52,736 bases of DNA from Psychrobacillus sp. BL-248-WT-3 (GCF_012843435.1 NZ_JABAFC010000027.1:1-52736); one strand, 5' to 3'. Shown: positions 8,799 through 17,516, counted from the stretch's first letter. Made by a program: numbers and translations. Notes: a model not told the origin generated them from the letters alone.

Positions 8799-10357
8799 AA
8801 AAAGATATAGCAATCATAGGCGGAGGTATTGGAGGCTGTATGGCAGCACTGTCAGCAGTCAAGCTAGGAAAGAAAGTGGTCATGACAGAGGAAACGAAGT
8901 GGATTGGTGGCCAGCTAACAAGTCAAGCAGTACCACCCGATGAGCATCCATGGATAGAAGAGTTTGGCTGCACAGAGACATATAGGAAGTTTAGAAACGA
9001 AGTAAGAGACTATTATAAAAAGAATTATCCCTTAAACGAGAATGCAAAAAATAATAATCGTTTGAATCCTGGAAACGGCTGGGTTAGTAGAATTGCACAT
9101 GAACCAAGGGTTGCTTTAAATATTTTATATGACTTTCTACAGCCTTATCTATCGAATGGACAAATCGAGCTATTGCTGGAGCATAAAATTACTGGAGTAG
9201 AAGTTAATAATGATGAAATTAAACAAGTATATGTACAAAACCTTTTAACGGAAGAGGAAATAGAAATTGAAGCACAATTTTTCCTCGATGCTACGGAACT
9301 TGGTGATGTATTACCGTTAGCTGGTGCAGAATATTCTATAGGGGCTGAGGCGAAGAGTGAAACAGCTGAGTACCACGCTTTAGATGTAGGTGACCCGCAA
9401 GATATGCAATCGATAACACATGTATTTGCCTTAGAGTTTGCTGAAGGGGAGAACCATACAATCGAAAAACCGGAGCAATATGAATTTTGGAGAAATTATC
9501 AAGCTCCTTTTTTAAAGCATAAACAAATAAGTGAGTATATACCAGAGGCTGATACAGGTGAATCTAAGATACTGCCGTTATTCCAGGACGAAAGCAACAG
9601 GCTACCGTTATGGGAATATCGAAGAATTATTGACGCTAATCAATTCACGGATGGTTTCTTTAAAGGAGATATTTCTCTAATTAATTGGCCACAAAATGAT
9701 TATTGGTTAGGGTCAATTATTGATGTAAGTCCGGAAGAAAAGGCTACTCATTTAAAAGGAGCAAAACAGTTAAGCCTTTCATTGTTATATTGGCTACAAA
9801 CGGAAGCACCAAGAGCTGATGGAGGCAAGGGTTATCCAGAGCTGAAGCTAAGACCTGATATTACAGGAACGGATGATGGTTTTGCAATGCATCCATACAT
9901 CCGTGAGTCTCGTAGGATTAAAGCTTTACAAACAGTCGTAGAAGAAGATATAAATGCAGATCTACGAGGGGGAGCAGGGATTAAAACGTTAGAAAATTCA
10001 GTTGGAATAGGCGCCTATCGAATAGATTTACACCCAACAACGAAAAGTAATCGATTATTTTATGCAAAAAGCTATCCATTTGAAATACCATTGGGCAGCC
10101 TAATACCCGTGAGAATAAAGAATTTAATTCCTGCTTGTAAAAATATTGGAACAACTCAAGTTACCAATGGTTGTTTTAGAGTTCACCCGGTGGAATGGAA
10201 TATAGGAGAAGCAGCTGGAACACTAGCCGCATTTTCTATTAACTCGGATATAAGTTTACATGAAATATATAATAGTCCAGATCGAATTAAGGAATATCAA
10301 AGTCTGCTAGTGGATAGAGGCATCAGCCTTCACTGGCCAGAAATCACGACTATATAA
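8795..10357 (+). CDS. FAD-dependent oxidoreductase (FAD_oxidored family)
   Basis: A 520-residue flavoprotein. The N-terminal Rossmann motif IIGGGIGGCMAALSAVKLGK binds FAD ADP-ribose, followed by TKWIGGQLTSQ; the C-terminal part has RESRRI and IGTTQVTNGCFRVHPVEWN, usual for this family. It begins with TTG at 8795, six bases after AGGAGGG, overlapping the upstream stop by four bases. Members often sit near carbohydrate-degrading genes; oxidation of a sugar hydroxyl or removal of a modification is possible, but the substrate is unknown. The plus-strand block of enzyme genes ends here. Confidence 0.85.
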   Translation: MKKDIAIIGGGIGGCMAALSAVKLGKKVVMTEETKWIGGQLTSQAVPPDEHPWIEEFGCTETYRKFRNEVRDYYKKNYPLNENAKNNNRLNPGNGWVSRIAHEPRVALNILYDFLQPYLSNGQIELLLEHKITGVEVNNDEIKQVYVQNLLTEEEIEIEAQFFLDATELGDVLPLAGAEYSIGAEAKSETAEYHALDVGDPQDMQSITHVFALEFAEGENHTIEKPEQYEFWRNYQAPFLKHKQISEYIPEADTGESKILPLFQDESNRLPLWEYRRIIDANQFTDGFFKGDISLINWPQNDYWLGSIIDVSPEEKATHLKGAKQLSLSLLYWLQTEAPRADGGKGYPELKLRPDITGTDDGFAMHPYIRESRRIKALQTVVEEDINADLRGGAGIKTLENSVGIGAYRIDLHPTTKSNRLFYAKSYPFEIPLGSLIPVRIKNLIPACKNIGTTQVTNGCFRVHPVEWNIGEAAGTLAAFSINSDISLHEIYNSPDRIKEYQSLLVDRGISLHWPEITTI

Positions 10358-10398
10358 ATAATACTAAGAAAATAAGTCTTAAAATTCAAAAAATTAAA

Positions 10399-10427
10399 TT
10401 GACATGAATATTCTGGAAGGATATAGT
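10399..10427 (+). promoter_or_regulatory. sigma-A promoter of the sugar transporter operon
   Basis: A consensus TTGACA (10399-10404) and TATAGT (10422-10427) are separated by 17 bases. The spacer holds the palindrome GAATATTC (10407-10414), a possible operator. Two AGGAGG-like sequences in the leader (about 10435 and 10465) are not followed by usable start codons. Confidence 0.75.
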
Positions 10428-10515
10428 TAGAATAGGAGGAAATATTCGCTTTTATTTACATAAAAGGAGGTTTACTCCGATTTTATTCATTAAAAAATAT
10501 TGGGGGGGAATTATA

Positions 10516-11820
10516 TTGACTAGTTTCAAGATGAAAAAGAGTCTTTTATGGATGCTTGTTTTGGGAGCGATGTTGTTTTTTATGGCAGCGTGTTCGGAGG
10601 ATGATGCTGGAGAAGCGAAAGGGGATTCACCAGATGACGTAAAGGAATCCGGAGAGCTATCTGGGGAAGTTGAATTTATGACTATATCTCTGAGTCCTAC
10701 TTTTGACGAGTACTTGAATAATTTAAAAGAAACGTTCGAAACAGAAAACCCAAAAGTAAAGGTATCTATTAGAGACGTACCTTATGAGCAAGTGGAACAA
10801 ATCATTTTGACATCTGCAGCAAGTGGGAATATGCCAGATGTAATGAACCTTAATACAGAATTTGTGAAGAAAATAGCTGCAAATGGAGCACTAGTGAATA
10901 TGGATGAAGCTGCAGCAGACGTCAAGGATACTTTCTTCGAAGGGTTATGGGAAACTGGTGGTGTAAACGGTTCTGTTTATGCATTGCCTTGGTATACCAC
11001 TACTAGTGGTATGATTTACAATCCAGATATTCTAAAAGAAGCTGGCTTTGACGAACCACCTTCAACATTTGAAGAGGCATGGGAAATGTCTAAAGTTATT
11101 AAGGAGAAAACTGGAGCTTATGGAGAAGTAATTGCTCCTGATATGCATTTACTGTTTCCGAAAAATGGTATTAATATCTTAAATGAAGATTATACAGCAG
11201 CTGCCTTCAATACACCGGAAGCTGTAGAATTATGGACATCTTATAAAAAGTATCATGACGAAGGATTATTTCCTTTAGATATTATGTTAAAGCAAGTGTC
11301 CATGCCTGAGCTATATGCACAGGAAAAAGTTGCTTGGTGGTCGACAGGTCCTCAGCTTTTCCGTCAAGTAAACGATCTTTCTCCAGAAGTGTATGAAAAA
11401 TCGATGGCAGCTCCTGCATTAAAAGGTGATGCTGGAAAGCAGCATGCTAACCCAATGAATATTGCAGTGTCGGCATCTAGTAAATCGAAAGAAGCAGCTG
11501 TTGCATTCGCTAAGTTTGTAACAAATGCAGAGAACCAATTGGAATTTGGTAAACTTGCATCTGTATTACCTCCAGTTGAAGAAGCAGTTAATGATGAATT
11601 TTTTGCACAAGGAGCAGATTCAAAGGATGCAACTGAGAGAGGAAAGTATTATGCAGCACAATCACTTGCAGATGCAGTAAATATGACTCCTGCAACTGAG
11701 CATGTGTCTAAAGTTAATGAGGCTATTCATACTGCTTTCCAACGAGTAATTTTAGAAGATAAGGATCCGGCCGAAGCGCTAAAAGAAGCGGAAGCAGAAG
11801 TAAACAATATTCTTCAATAA
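10516..11820 (+). CDS. ABC transporter extracellular sugar-binding lipoprotein (CUT1)
   Basis: A 434-residue solute-binding protein anchored outside the membrane. The signal ends in a lipobox (FFMAAC, lipidated Cys26), followed by an acidic linker and the family-1 binding fold (VEFMTISLSPTFDEYLNNLK, SAASGNMPDVMNLN, YALPWYTTTSGMIYNPDIL). Start is TTG at 10516 after a G-rich ribosome binding site; an ATG at 10531 is possible but lacks one. With the two permeases downstream it forms a CUT1 importer for oligosaccharides. No ATPase gene is present, so a shared ATPase such as MsmX is expected from Bacillus precedent. Confidence 0.92.
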   Translation: MTSFKMKKSLLWMLVLGAMLFFMAACSEDDAGEAKGDSPDDVKESGELSGEVEFMTISLSPTFDEYLNNLKETFETENPKVKVSIRDVPYEQVEQIILTSAASGNMPDVMNLNTEFVKKIAANGALVNMDEAAADVKDTFFEGLWETGGVNGSVYALPWYTTTSGMIYNPDILKEAGFDEPPSTFEEAWEMSKVIKEKTGAYGEVIAPDMHLLFPKNGINILNEDYTAAAFNTPEAVELWTSYKKYHDEGLFPLDIMLKQVSMPELYAQEKVAWWSTGPQLFRQVNDLSPEVYEKSMAAPALKGDAGKQHANPMNIAVSASSKSKEAAVAFAKFVTNAENQLEFGKLASVLPPVEEAVNDEFFAQGADSKDATERGKYYAAQSLADAVNMTPATEHVSKVNEAIHTAFQRVILEDKDPAEALKEAEAEVNNILQ

Positions 11821-11827
11821 TTTTATT

Positions 11828-11850
11828 GGACCTCCGATTAGAGGGGGTCC
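11828..11850 (+). other. hairpin after the binding-protein gene
   Basis: GGACCTCC (11828-11835) pairs with GGGGGTCC (11843-11850) with one G-U pair and a 7-base loop, without a strong T run. Such stem-loops after binding-protein genes commonly protect the upstream mRNA and let less permease be made. Confidence 0.65.
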
Positions 11851-11875
11851 ACTACTCTTCTAAGGAGGTTAACTT

Positions 11876-12733
11876 ATGTATAAAGCAAGACATGCTTGGG
11901 GATTTTTATCTCTGCCACTTCTCCTATTGCTTCTCTTCACATTCATTCCAACCATTGCAGCATTTGTTTTGAGTTTTACAAACTATAATGTGTTTCGTCC
12001 AATGGAATTTGTAGGTTTAACAAACTATATTGATGCATTTATGGATGCTACGTTTAGAAAGGCAATGTTTAACACGGTTTATTACTGGTTACTTGTTACG
12101 CCTGCATTAGTAATATTACCAATTTTCGTAGCTATCTTAGTAAATCAGAAGCTTAGAGGTGTGAAAATTTTTAGGCTTATTTTTTATTTTCCTACATTAG
12201 TTTCTGTAGTTGTAACTGCCATCCTCTTTACTTGGATGTTTGCCGAACAGGGAATTATCAATTACTTGTTTAGTATTGTAGGAATAGATCCAATTGGTTG
12301 GTTAACGAATACGTTTACTGCTATGCCTGCATTGGCAATTGTAACAATCTGGCAAGGATTCGGATATTACATGCTTTTTTATTTAGCAGCTCTCCAAGGG
12401 GTACCAAACGACTTGTATGAAGCAGCGGAATTAGATGGGGCTAGTTCTTGGAAAAAACACTTACATATTACGATACCTATGATTAAACCAATGATCTTTT
12501 TTGTGGCCGTTATATCAACAATGGGAGCATTTAAAGAGTTTACCTTAATGTTAACCATGACAAATGGTGGACCCTTGAGCTCAACTACAACAGCTGTATT
12601 TCTAGTATTTAAAGAAGCATTTACAAACCTTGAAATGGGATATGCGAGTGCAATTTCGTTTATTTTATTTGTTTTTATCCTAATAATCACACTTATAAAT
12701 CAAAAGTTGTTGGATAATAACCCTGAGAAATAA
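11876..12733 (+). CDS. sugar ABC transporter permease (MalF/UgpA type)
   Basis: A 285-residue inner-membrane permease of about six segments. The EAA loop EAAELDGASSWKKHLHITIP, which docks on the ATPase, is clear near residue 185. It starts 55 bases after the binding protein, behind AAGGAGG. It pairs with the next gene as the heterodimeric channel of a CUT1 importer. Confidence 0.92.
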   Translation: MYKARHAWGFLSLPLLLLLLFTFIPTIAAFVLSFTNYNVFRPMEFVGLTNYIDAFMDATFRKAMFNTVYYWLLVTPALVILPIFVAILVNQKLRGVKIFRLIFYFPTLVSVVVTAILFTWMFAEQGIINYLFSIVGIDPIGWLTNTFTAMPALAIVTIWQGFGYYMLFYLAALQGVPNDLYEAAELDGASSWKKHLHITIPMIKPMIFFVAVISTMGAFKEFTLMLTMTNGGPLSSTTTAVFLVFKEAFTNLEMGYASAISFILFVFILIITLINQKLLDNNPEK

Positions 12734-12747
12734 TGGAGGTGAATACA

Positions 12748-13665
12748 TTGGCACAATCGATAATCGAAGAAAATATAAAAGAAACAACAAATCAAACCGG
12801 CAAAAAATCTAAATCTGGTAATCCGAGTAAAAGAATAAATAAACAAAAAATGTTAATTAAATTGTTATCTTATCTACTTCTCTTAGTAATAACATGTATT
12901 ACCATTGTCCCTTTCCTATTTGCGCTATCCACTTCTTTAAAAGGAACGAATGATGTCTTATTTTCTATACCACCTCAATTAATACCAAAGAATATTACTT
13001 TCGATAACTTCATTACTGTATGGAATACATTGCCTATTGCTAGATACTTAATGAATAGTGTAATCCTAACTTTTTTTGGCGTAGTACTTCCCTTAATATT
13101 ATGTTCCTTTGCAGCTTTTCCGCTAGCAAGAATGACCTTCAAAGGTCGTAATTTTGTGTTTTTGCTAGTGATTGCGACAATGATGATTCCAGGAGAAGTT
13201 ACAATGATTCCAACCTACCTAATCATCGATAAGTTGGGATTAATGGGCTCTTATGCTGGTGTTATTTTACCTGGGGCAATAAGTGTAATGGGTATTTTCT
13301 TGATGCGACAAGGATTTATGGGTATTCCTAAGGAAGTGGAAGAGTCTGCAATCATTGATGGGGCAAACGTGTGGCAAGTATTCTGGAAGATTATGTTCCC
13401 AATGGTTAAACCGATGCTAGGTGTTCTTACCATCCTAAGCTTTATGGGGGCGTGGAACAGTTTTCTATGGCCATTACTTATCCTAAACGATCCAAGTACT
13501 TATCCGATAACCTTGGGACTGTATCAACTACAAGGTGCATTTTCTGCGAACACAAGACTTGTTGCAGCTGGGGCTATGATTGCTTTAGTTCCGATTATTA
13601 TCGTGTTTATAGCATTTCAACGCTATTTTATCGAAGCGGCTTATTCTAGCTCGGTAAAGGGATAA
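12748..13665 (+). CDS. sugar ABC transporter permease (MalG/UgpE type)
   Basis: A 305-residue membrane permease with a charged cytosolic N-terminal extension (about 30 residues, Lys/Ser-rich), about six membrane segments and the EAA loop VEESAIIDGANVWQVFWKIM. The start is set at TTG 12748 because GGAGGTGA (12735-12742) lies five bases before it; the ATG at 12733 overlaps both that site and the previous stop codon. It is the partner of the MalF-type permease. Confidence 0.9.
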   Translation: MAQSIIEENIKETTNQTGKKSKSGNPSKRINKQKMLIKLLSYLLLLVITCITIVPFLFALSTSLKGTNDVLFSIPPQLIPKNITFDNFITVWNTLPIARYLMNSVILTFFGVVLPLILCSFAAFPLARMTFKGRNFVFLLVIATMMIPGEVTMIPTYLIIDKLGLMGSYAGVILPGAISVMGIFLMRQGFMGIPKEVEESAIIDGANVWQVFWKIMFPMVKPMLGVLTILSFMGAWNSFLWPLLILNDPSTYPITLGLYQLQGAFSANTRLVAAGAMIALVPIIIVFIAFQRYFIEAAYSSSVKG

Positions 13666-13689
13666 GAAATAAAGTAGGAGGTAATCTAT

Positions 13690-14328
13690 TTGGATGCAAT
13701 AACTTCTGGTATCTACGCTGGATTTGATTGGTTTATACGAATTGTTAAGCTCAATCTGTTATGGCTATTCTCATGCATAGCTGGAGTTTTTATATTTAGT
13801 ATGTTTCCGGCTACAAGAGCAGCTTTTGTAGTAACAAATGAATGGACAAAAGGAAATACAGATATATCTGTTTGGGGGACGTTTAAAACATCCTTTAAAA
13901 AAAATTATTGGAAGTCACAATCAATGGGCTATTTGCTAGGGTTAATCTTTTTTATCCTTATTATAGATCTTAGATTATTTCTTTCTTTTGAAAGTAATAT
14001 AATTTGGAGTTCTTTAATAGTTACCTTTTCTATTTTCTTAGTCTTTTTATTAGTAATCAGTTTTTATGTCTTCCCAATGATACTAGAATCCGAATTAAGT
14101 ATGAAAGATACGCTTAAGACAGCATTCTTTACAGGGTTTTCTTATCCACACTGGACTTTCATTAACCTTTTAGGTGTATTGACGGTAACTTTTATAACTA
14201 TTATCTATCCGATTTCGTTACTATTTTTGTCAGGTGGAGTAATCTTTTTATGGATAACCTGCATGAACAAAATTGTAAAGGCTAAGATTGAAACAAAATA
14301 TGAAAAGTTACATGGAATTACGGAATAA
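13690..14328 (+). CDS. YesL family (DUF624) membrane protein
   Basis: A 212-residue integral membrane protein with about four to five hydrophobic segments and the family's early FSMFPATRAAF motif. It starts with TTG at 13690, eight bases after GGAGG. Members are found beside CUT1 sugar importers in Firmicutes and their role is not established; a part in assembly or regulation of the transporter is inferred from this position. Confidence 0.8.
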   Translation: MDAITSGIYAGFDWFIRIVKLNLLWLFSCIAGVFIFSMFPATRAAFVVTNEWTKGNTDISVWGTFKTSFKKNYWKSQSMGYLLGLIFFILIIDLRLFLSFESNIIWSSLIVTFSIFLVFLLVISFYVFPMILESELSMKDTLKTAFFTGFSYPHWTFINLLGVLTVTFITIIYPISLLFLSGGVIFLWITCMNKIVKAKIETKYEKLHGITE

Positions 14329-14404
14329 ATCTGTGTGGTGAACGGTGTGACGGTATTGAACAAAAATAATAATCTTATAGATTAGTACAAACAGTGGTGA
14401 TTAG

Positions 14405-15100
14405 ATGAGAAAGTCGGACTTCTTTAGTAAGGTTAAAGGTAAATTGATTGTTTCGTGTCAGGCTCTAGAGGATGAACCCTTACATGGCTCAAACATAATG
14501 GCTAAGATGGCAGTAGCAGCAGAACAAGGTGGTGCCTCTGGAATAAGGGCAAATGGAAGTGAAGATATTAAGGCAATAGAGCAAGTGACAAGCTTGCCGA
14601 TAATTGGTCTTGTAAAGCGAGACTACGAGGATAGTGAGGTTTATATCACACCTACTAGAAAGGAAGTAGACGAGCTACTAGATACAGGTGTGGTTATGAT
14701 TGCACTAGATGCAACATCTAGAAGGCGTCCCAACGAAGAAAACCTTCCTGACCTGATTACGTATATTAAACAACATGGCAGATTAGTGCTAGCAGATATC
14801 TCTACCGTCGAGGAGGGCTTGAAGGCTTTAGAATATGGTGCAGATTGTGTCTCAACTACCCTGTCAGGGTACACATCATATACTAGAAGTAGTAACAGCG
14901 GTCCCGATATAGAATTGGTAGAGGAGCTTTCTAGGTTAACGAGTCAACCAGTAATAGCAGAGGGTAGGGTGAATAACCCTGAAGAAGTAAGTATCCTTTT
15001 AGAAAAAGGGGCACACACAGTAGTTGTTGGATCAGCCATTACAAGACCACAGCATATTACGGAAAAGTTTGTTCAAGCACTGAACATTAAAAATGCATAA
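14405..15100 (+). CDS. nanE: N-acylmannosamine-6-phosphate 2-epimerase
   Basis: A 231-residue TIM-barrel enzyme converting ManNAc-6-phosphate to GlcNAc-6-phosphate. Family blocks are VSCQALEDEPLHG at the N terminus, IIGLVKRDY, the phosphate-binding AEGRVNNPEEV and VVVGSAITRP near the C terminus. It joins the locus product to amino-sugar catabolism. The sialate aldolase (nanA), ManNAc kinase of usual type and sialidase are not in the window; only the ROK kinase at 5080 could provide the phosphorylated substrate. Confidence 0.92.
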   Translation: MRKSDFFSKVKGKLIVSCQALEDEPLHGSNIMAKMAVAAEQGGASGIRANGSEDIKAIEQVTSLPIIGLVKRDYEDSEVYITPTRKEVDELLDTGVVMIALDATSRRRPNEENLPDLITYIKQHGRLVLADISTVEEGLKALEYGADCVSTTLSGYTSYTRSSNSGPDIELVEELSRLTSQPVIAEGRVNNPEEVSILLEKGAHTVVVGSAITRPQHITEKFVQALNIKNA

Positions 15101-15293
15101 ATGCACGTAGTCTTTGAAAAGGTGAAGCTAAGTACCGGCATAGACAATAATTAATGCGGACGCACAGTCTTTCGGATGTAAAGTTCCCGAAGAGGTATGT
15201 TTTTAGCTAAAAACTGTATTCAAAGAAGTAATAGTATAAAATAGAAGTATATATTTTATATTAACATTTCCTAAGATAAGGACGGTAGAATAC
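15101..15293. other. intergenic region before the regulator gene
   Basis: No terminator or consensus promoter is clear. A short stem TTCGG/CCGAA near 15173-15191 and AT-rich sequence with TATA-like stretches at 15232-15262 precede the regulator, so it may have its own promoter. Confidence 0.35.
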
Positions 15294-16124
15294 ATGAAAA
15301 TGCCTATAATAGAAATAATAAATAGTTACTATCCATCATTGACTAACTCAGAGCAAAAAGTAGCAACATTTGTCCAAGAAAATTTGGGTAAGGTTATTTA
15401 TTATTCGGTAACAGATTTAGCCGATGAAGCAGGCGTTGGAGAAACTACTGTACTTAGATTTTGTAGGAAGATAGGATTAAAAGGGTATCAAGAATTTAAA
15501 CTAACGATTGCTCAAAACTTGTCTGAGGGTGAAAGAGACAAAGATAACTCGGAAGCATCTAATTTTATCCAATCCATTAGAGGGAATACCATTAAGGCAA
15601 TAGAAAATACAGCTTCCATGATTATTGAGAACGATTTAGAGGCAGCTATCGAACTATTGAATAAGGCTCGAACCATTAGTTTCTTTGGAGTTGGTACCTC
15701 TGGAATAACTGCATTGGACGCAAAAAGTAGATTGTTAAGAATCGGTAGACCTTCAGAAGCAATTACGGATTCACATTTACAAGCTATGTCTGCGGCCACG
15801 CTTACTGCAGAGGATGTAGTAGTTGGCCTTAGTATATCTGGAAGTACTAGGGATACATTGGAGGCGCTAGAGATAGCTAAAATGGCTGGAGCAAAAATCA
15901 TTGCCATTACGTATTATTCACGTTCCCCTATTACTCAATTTGCAGATATTGTCTTACTAGGCGGAGCAAAAGAGTCTCCATTGGAAGGTGGATCATTAAC
16001 GGCTAAAATTTCTCAGCTTTTTATCGTCGATCTTTTATGCACAGGATTAGCATTACAATCAAAAGATAAATCACTAGAGATGAAGCAGAAAACCGCAAAG
16101 GCTGTTGTAAACAAAATCTATTAA
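15294..16124 (+). CDS. RpiR/MurR family transcriptional regulator
   Basis: A 276-residue DNA-binding regulator of sugar metabolism. The N-terminal HTH_6 domain (about residues 1-77) contains YSVTDLADEAGVGETTVLRF, and the C-terminal SIS domain (about 115-260; SFFGVGTSGITALDAKSRLL, VVGLSISGSTRDTLEALEIA) binds phosphosugars. Standing at the end of the nanE locus, it most likely controls it in response to an amino-sugar phosphate. Candidate targets are the palindrome at 1135-1162 and the GAATATTC in the transporter promoter. Confidence 0.9.
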   Translation: MKMPIIEIINSYYPSLTNSEQKVATFVQENLGKVIYYSVTDLADEAGVGETTVLRFCRKIGLKGYQEFKLTIAQNLSEGERDKDNSEASNFIQSIRGNTIKAIENTASMIIENDLEAAIELLNKARTISFFGVGTSGITALDAKSRLLRIGRPSEAITDSHLQAMSAATLTAEDVVVGLSISGSTRDTLEALEIAKMAGAKIIAITYYSRSPITQFADIVLLGGAKESPLEGGSLTAKISQLFIVDLLCTGLALQSKDKSLEMKQKTAKAVVNKIY

Positions 16125-16159
16125 TCGTCTTAAGGCTTATGAGTTATAGTTAATGGGGG

Positions 16160-16200
16160 CTCCCGGGTATTAAATTTAATACTAGGGAGTTTATTTCTTT
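16160..16200 (+). terminator. terminator after the regulator gene
   Basis: CTCCC (16160-16164) pairs with GGGAG (16185-16189) around an inner palindrome GTATTAAATTTAATAC, followed by TTTATTTCTTT. It closes the carbohydrate locus. Confidence 0.8.
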
Positions 16201-16221
16201 CCGTAAAATCTACATAAAATA

Positions 16222-16371
16222 TCATTCAGATAACGAATGTTGTATTGAAAATTCTCCACACGCAACAATCCCATCCTTACCCTCAAAGTTGAATTTACTC
16301 TCCTTTAAATTCAAGATGCCCTTTCTTAACCAATCAATAAATGCTCTGTAATTCCCTTCTTTTTCAACTTT
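16222..16371 (-). pseudogene. truncated minus-strand gene fragment (50 codons)
   Basis: An open minus-strand frame of about 49 codons reads as a plausible protein end (AFIDWLRKGILNLKESKFNF, then EGKDGIVACGEFSIQHSLSE and a stop at 16222-16224). It has no start codon or ribosome binding site and meets an in-frame stop at 16372-16374. It looks like the C-terminal remnant of a degraded gene. I do not recognise the family. Confidence 0.35.
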
Positions 16372-16532
16372 CTAATTGGTTTATACATTAATTGAATACC
16401 GATATAAAGAATGAAACCCATTTTACATGTTTCCATACTCCATGCAGCTTCCTTGATTATATATGTTCATATCGGGTATATATTAGAATATCTTCTACCT
16501 ATGAGGAACTATTATTTAAAGGAGTTGGAAGA

Positions 16533-17078
16533 ATGTTAGAAAATGCATGGATTATGGTGTTGACGATTTTTGTCATTAACATTGTATACGTTACGTTATC
16601 CACTACTAGGATGATTCTTACACTAAAGGGGTATCGATATATTGCTGCATTTATGAGTATTGTAGAGGTTACTGTTTATGTAGTAGGGCTTGGCCTAGTG
16701 TTAGATAACTTGGATGCTATTCAAAATCTTGTTGCCTATGCACTTGGTTTTGGTACGGGAATCATTGTTGGTTCTAAGCTTGAGGAAAAAATGTCTTTAG
16801 GATATATTATGGTTAATGCTATTTCTGTAGAAAGTGATGTAAACCAATTATCCAATATTCTCCGAGAGGAAGGGTACGGGGTTACCGATTGGACGGTAAA
16901 TGGTTTAGCAGGGCATAGACAAGCTCTTCAAATATTAACTCCTAGGAAATATGAGAAAAAGCTATATGATCGATTAAAGGAAATTGATCCGAAAATCTTT
17001 ATTATTGCACATGAGCCCAAAACGATTCATGGCGGGTTCTGGGTTAAAACGATTAGGAAAGGGAAGCTCTTTAGATGA
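16533..17078 (+). CDS. UPF0316/DUF2179 membrane protein (YebE-like)
   Basis: A 181-residue protein with about three N-terminal membrane segments ([20 protein letters not shown] and following) and a C-terminal soluble DUF2179 domain ([40 protein letters not shown]). The ATG at 16533 follows AAAGGAG at 16518-16524; the longer open frame from 16392 has an atypical, non-hydrophobic start. In Bacillus it precedes the purE operon, as here. Function unknown. Confidence 0.88.
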   Translation: MLENAWIMVLTIFVINIVYVTLSTTRMILTLKGYRYIAAFMSIVEVTVYVVGLGLVLDNLDAIQNLVAYALGFGTGIIVGSKLEEKMSLGYIMVNAISVESDVNQLSNILREEGYGVTDWTVNGLAGHRQALQILTPRKYEKKLYDRLKEIDPKIFIIAHEPKTIHGGFWVKTIRKGKLFR

Positions 17079-17263
17079 AGCAAGAAACACAATGGTTTGA
17101 AGTGCAAGAAAATGAAAGCATTGCAGCCTGTATGGAAAAGATGGCAGAGCAGGGCTTTCAAGTGGTTGGTAGGAGAGAAGAGCCTTTGTTTGCAGAGGTG
17201 GATGGAAAACCTATTCCTATCAGGCAAATTATTCAATTAAAAGGTATTAAAGAAAAGAAATAA
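17075..17263 (+). CDS. NETI motif-containing protein (YebG-like)
   Basis: A 62-residue soluble protein of the small NETI family, here with [11 protein letters not shown] in place of NETI, followed by [15 protein letters not shown]. It overlaps the UPF0316 stop by four bases (ATGA), so the pair is translationally coupled, the order seen in Bacillus before purE. Function unknown. Confidence 0.85.
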   Translation: MKQETQWFEVQENESIAACMEKMAEQGFQVVGRREEPLFAEVDGKPIPIRQIIQLKGIKEKK

Positions 17264-17277
17264 TAGAAAATACATCA

Positions 17278-17321
17278 AAAACCGAACATTACAGTTTTCT
17301 GAAAATTAATTGTTCGCTTTT
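17278..17321 (+). promoter_or_regulatory. two inverted PurBoxes (PurR operator)
   Basis: AAAACCGAACATTA at 17278-17291 and, inverted, ATTGTTCGCTTTT (17309-17321) match the PurBox consensus with CCGAAC/CGAAC cores about 25 bases apart. The second box ends six bases before the -35. PurR of Bacillus binds such paired boxes and represses when PRPP is low. Confidence 0.85.
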
Positions 17322-17326
17322 AGGCG

Positions 17327-17355
17327 TTGACGTTACTACCTAGACTTGTTAGAAT
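17327..17355 (+). promoter_or_regulatory. sigma-A promoter of the pur operon
   Basis: TTGACG (17327-17332) and TAGAAT (17350-17355) are spaced by exactly 17 bases, directly downstream of the PurBoxes. Transcription would start about 17362 and include the riboswitch. Confidence 0.85.
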
Positions 17356-17379
17356 ATTAATAGTAATAGAACGATTTAA

Positions 17380-17450
17380 TCCCCATATATGCTAAAGAAT
17401 TGGCTTTAGCGTTTCTACCAAGTCACCGTAAATGACAGGACTATGAGGGA
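17380..17450 (+). promoter_or_regulatory. guanine (purine) riboswitch aptamer
   Basis: The fold shows P1 (17380-17387 with 17442-17450, one bulged A), P2 GCTAAAG/CTTTAGC, the conserved GTTTCTACC joining region and P3 GTCA-CCGTAAA-TGAC. The specificity base is C in GGACTATG, which indicates guanine rather than adenine. It lies in the leader of purE, as in Bacillus. Confidence 0.93.
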
Positions 17451-17473
17451 AAGCGACTTTTGGAAACTGCTAA

Positions 17474-17516
17474 AAGGGTGTGTTCTTCTATGCATATGCA
17501 AGTATCAAACACCCTT
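17474..17516 (+). other. leader hairpin between aptamer and terminator
   Basis: AAGGGTGT (17474-17481) pairs with ACACCCTT (17509-17516). It brings the aptamer's P1 3' strand close to the terminator's 5' arm, which would help the alternative pairing. Confidence 0.6.

Noticed and set aside
1340-16124. A standard sialic acid catabolism operon
   Set aside because: No sialidase or N-acetylneuraminate lyase gene is present; only nanE and a ROK kinase overlap with that pathway.
16392-16532. A 47-residue N-terminal extension of the UPF0316 protein
   Set aside because: AAAGGAG at 16518 serves the ATG at 16533, and the extension does not resemble the hydrophobic family N terminus.
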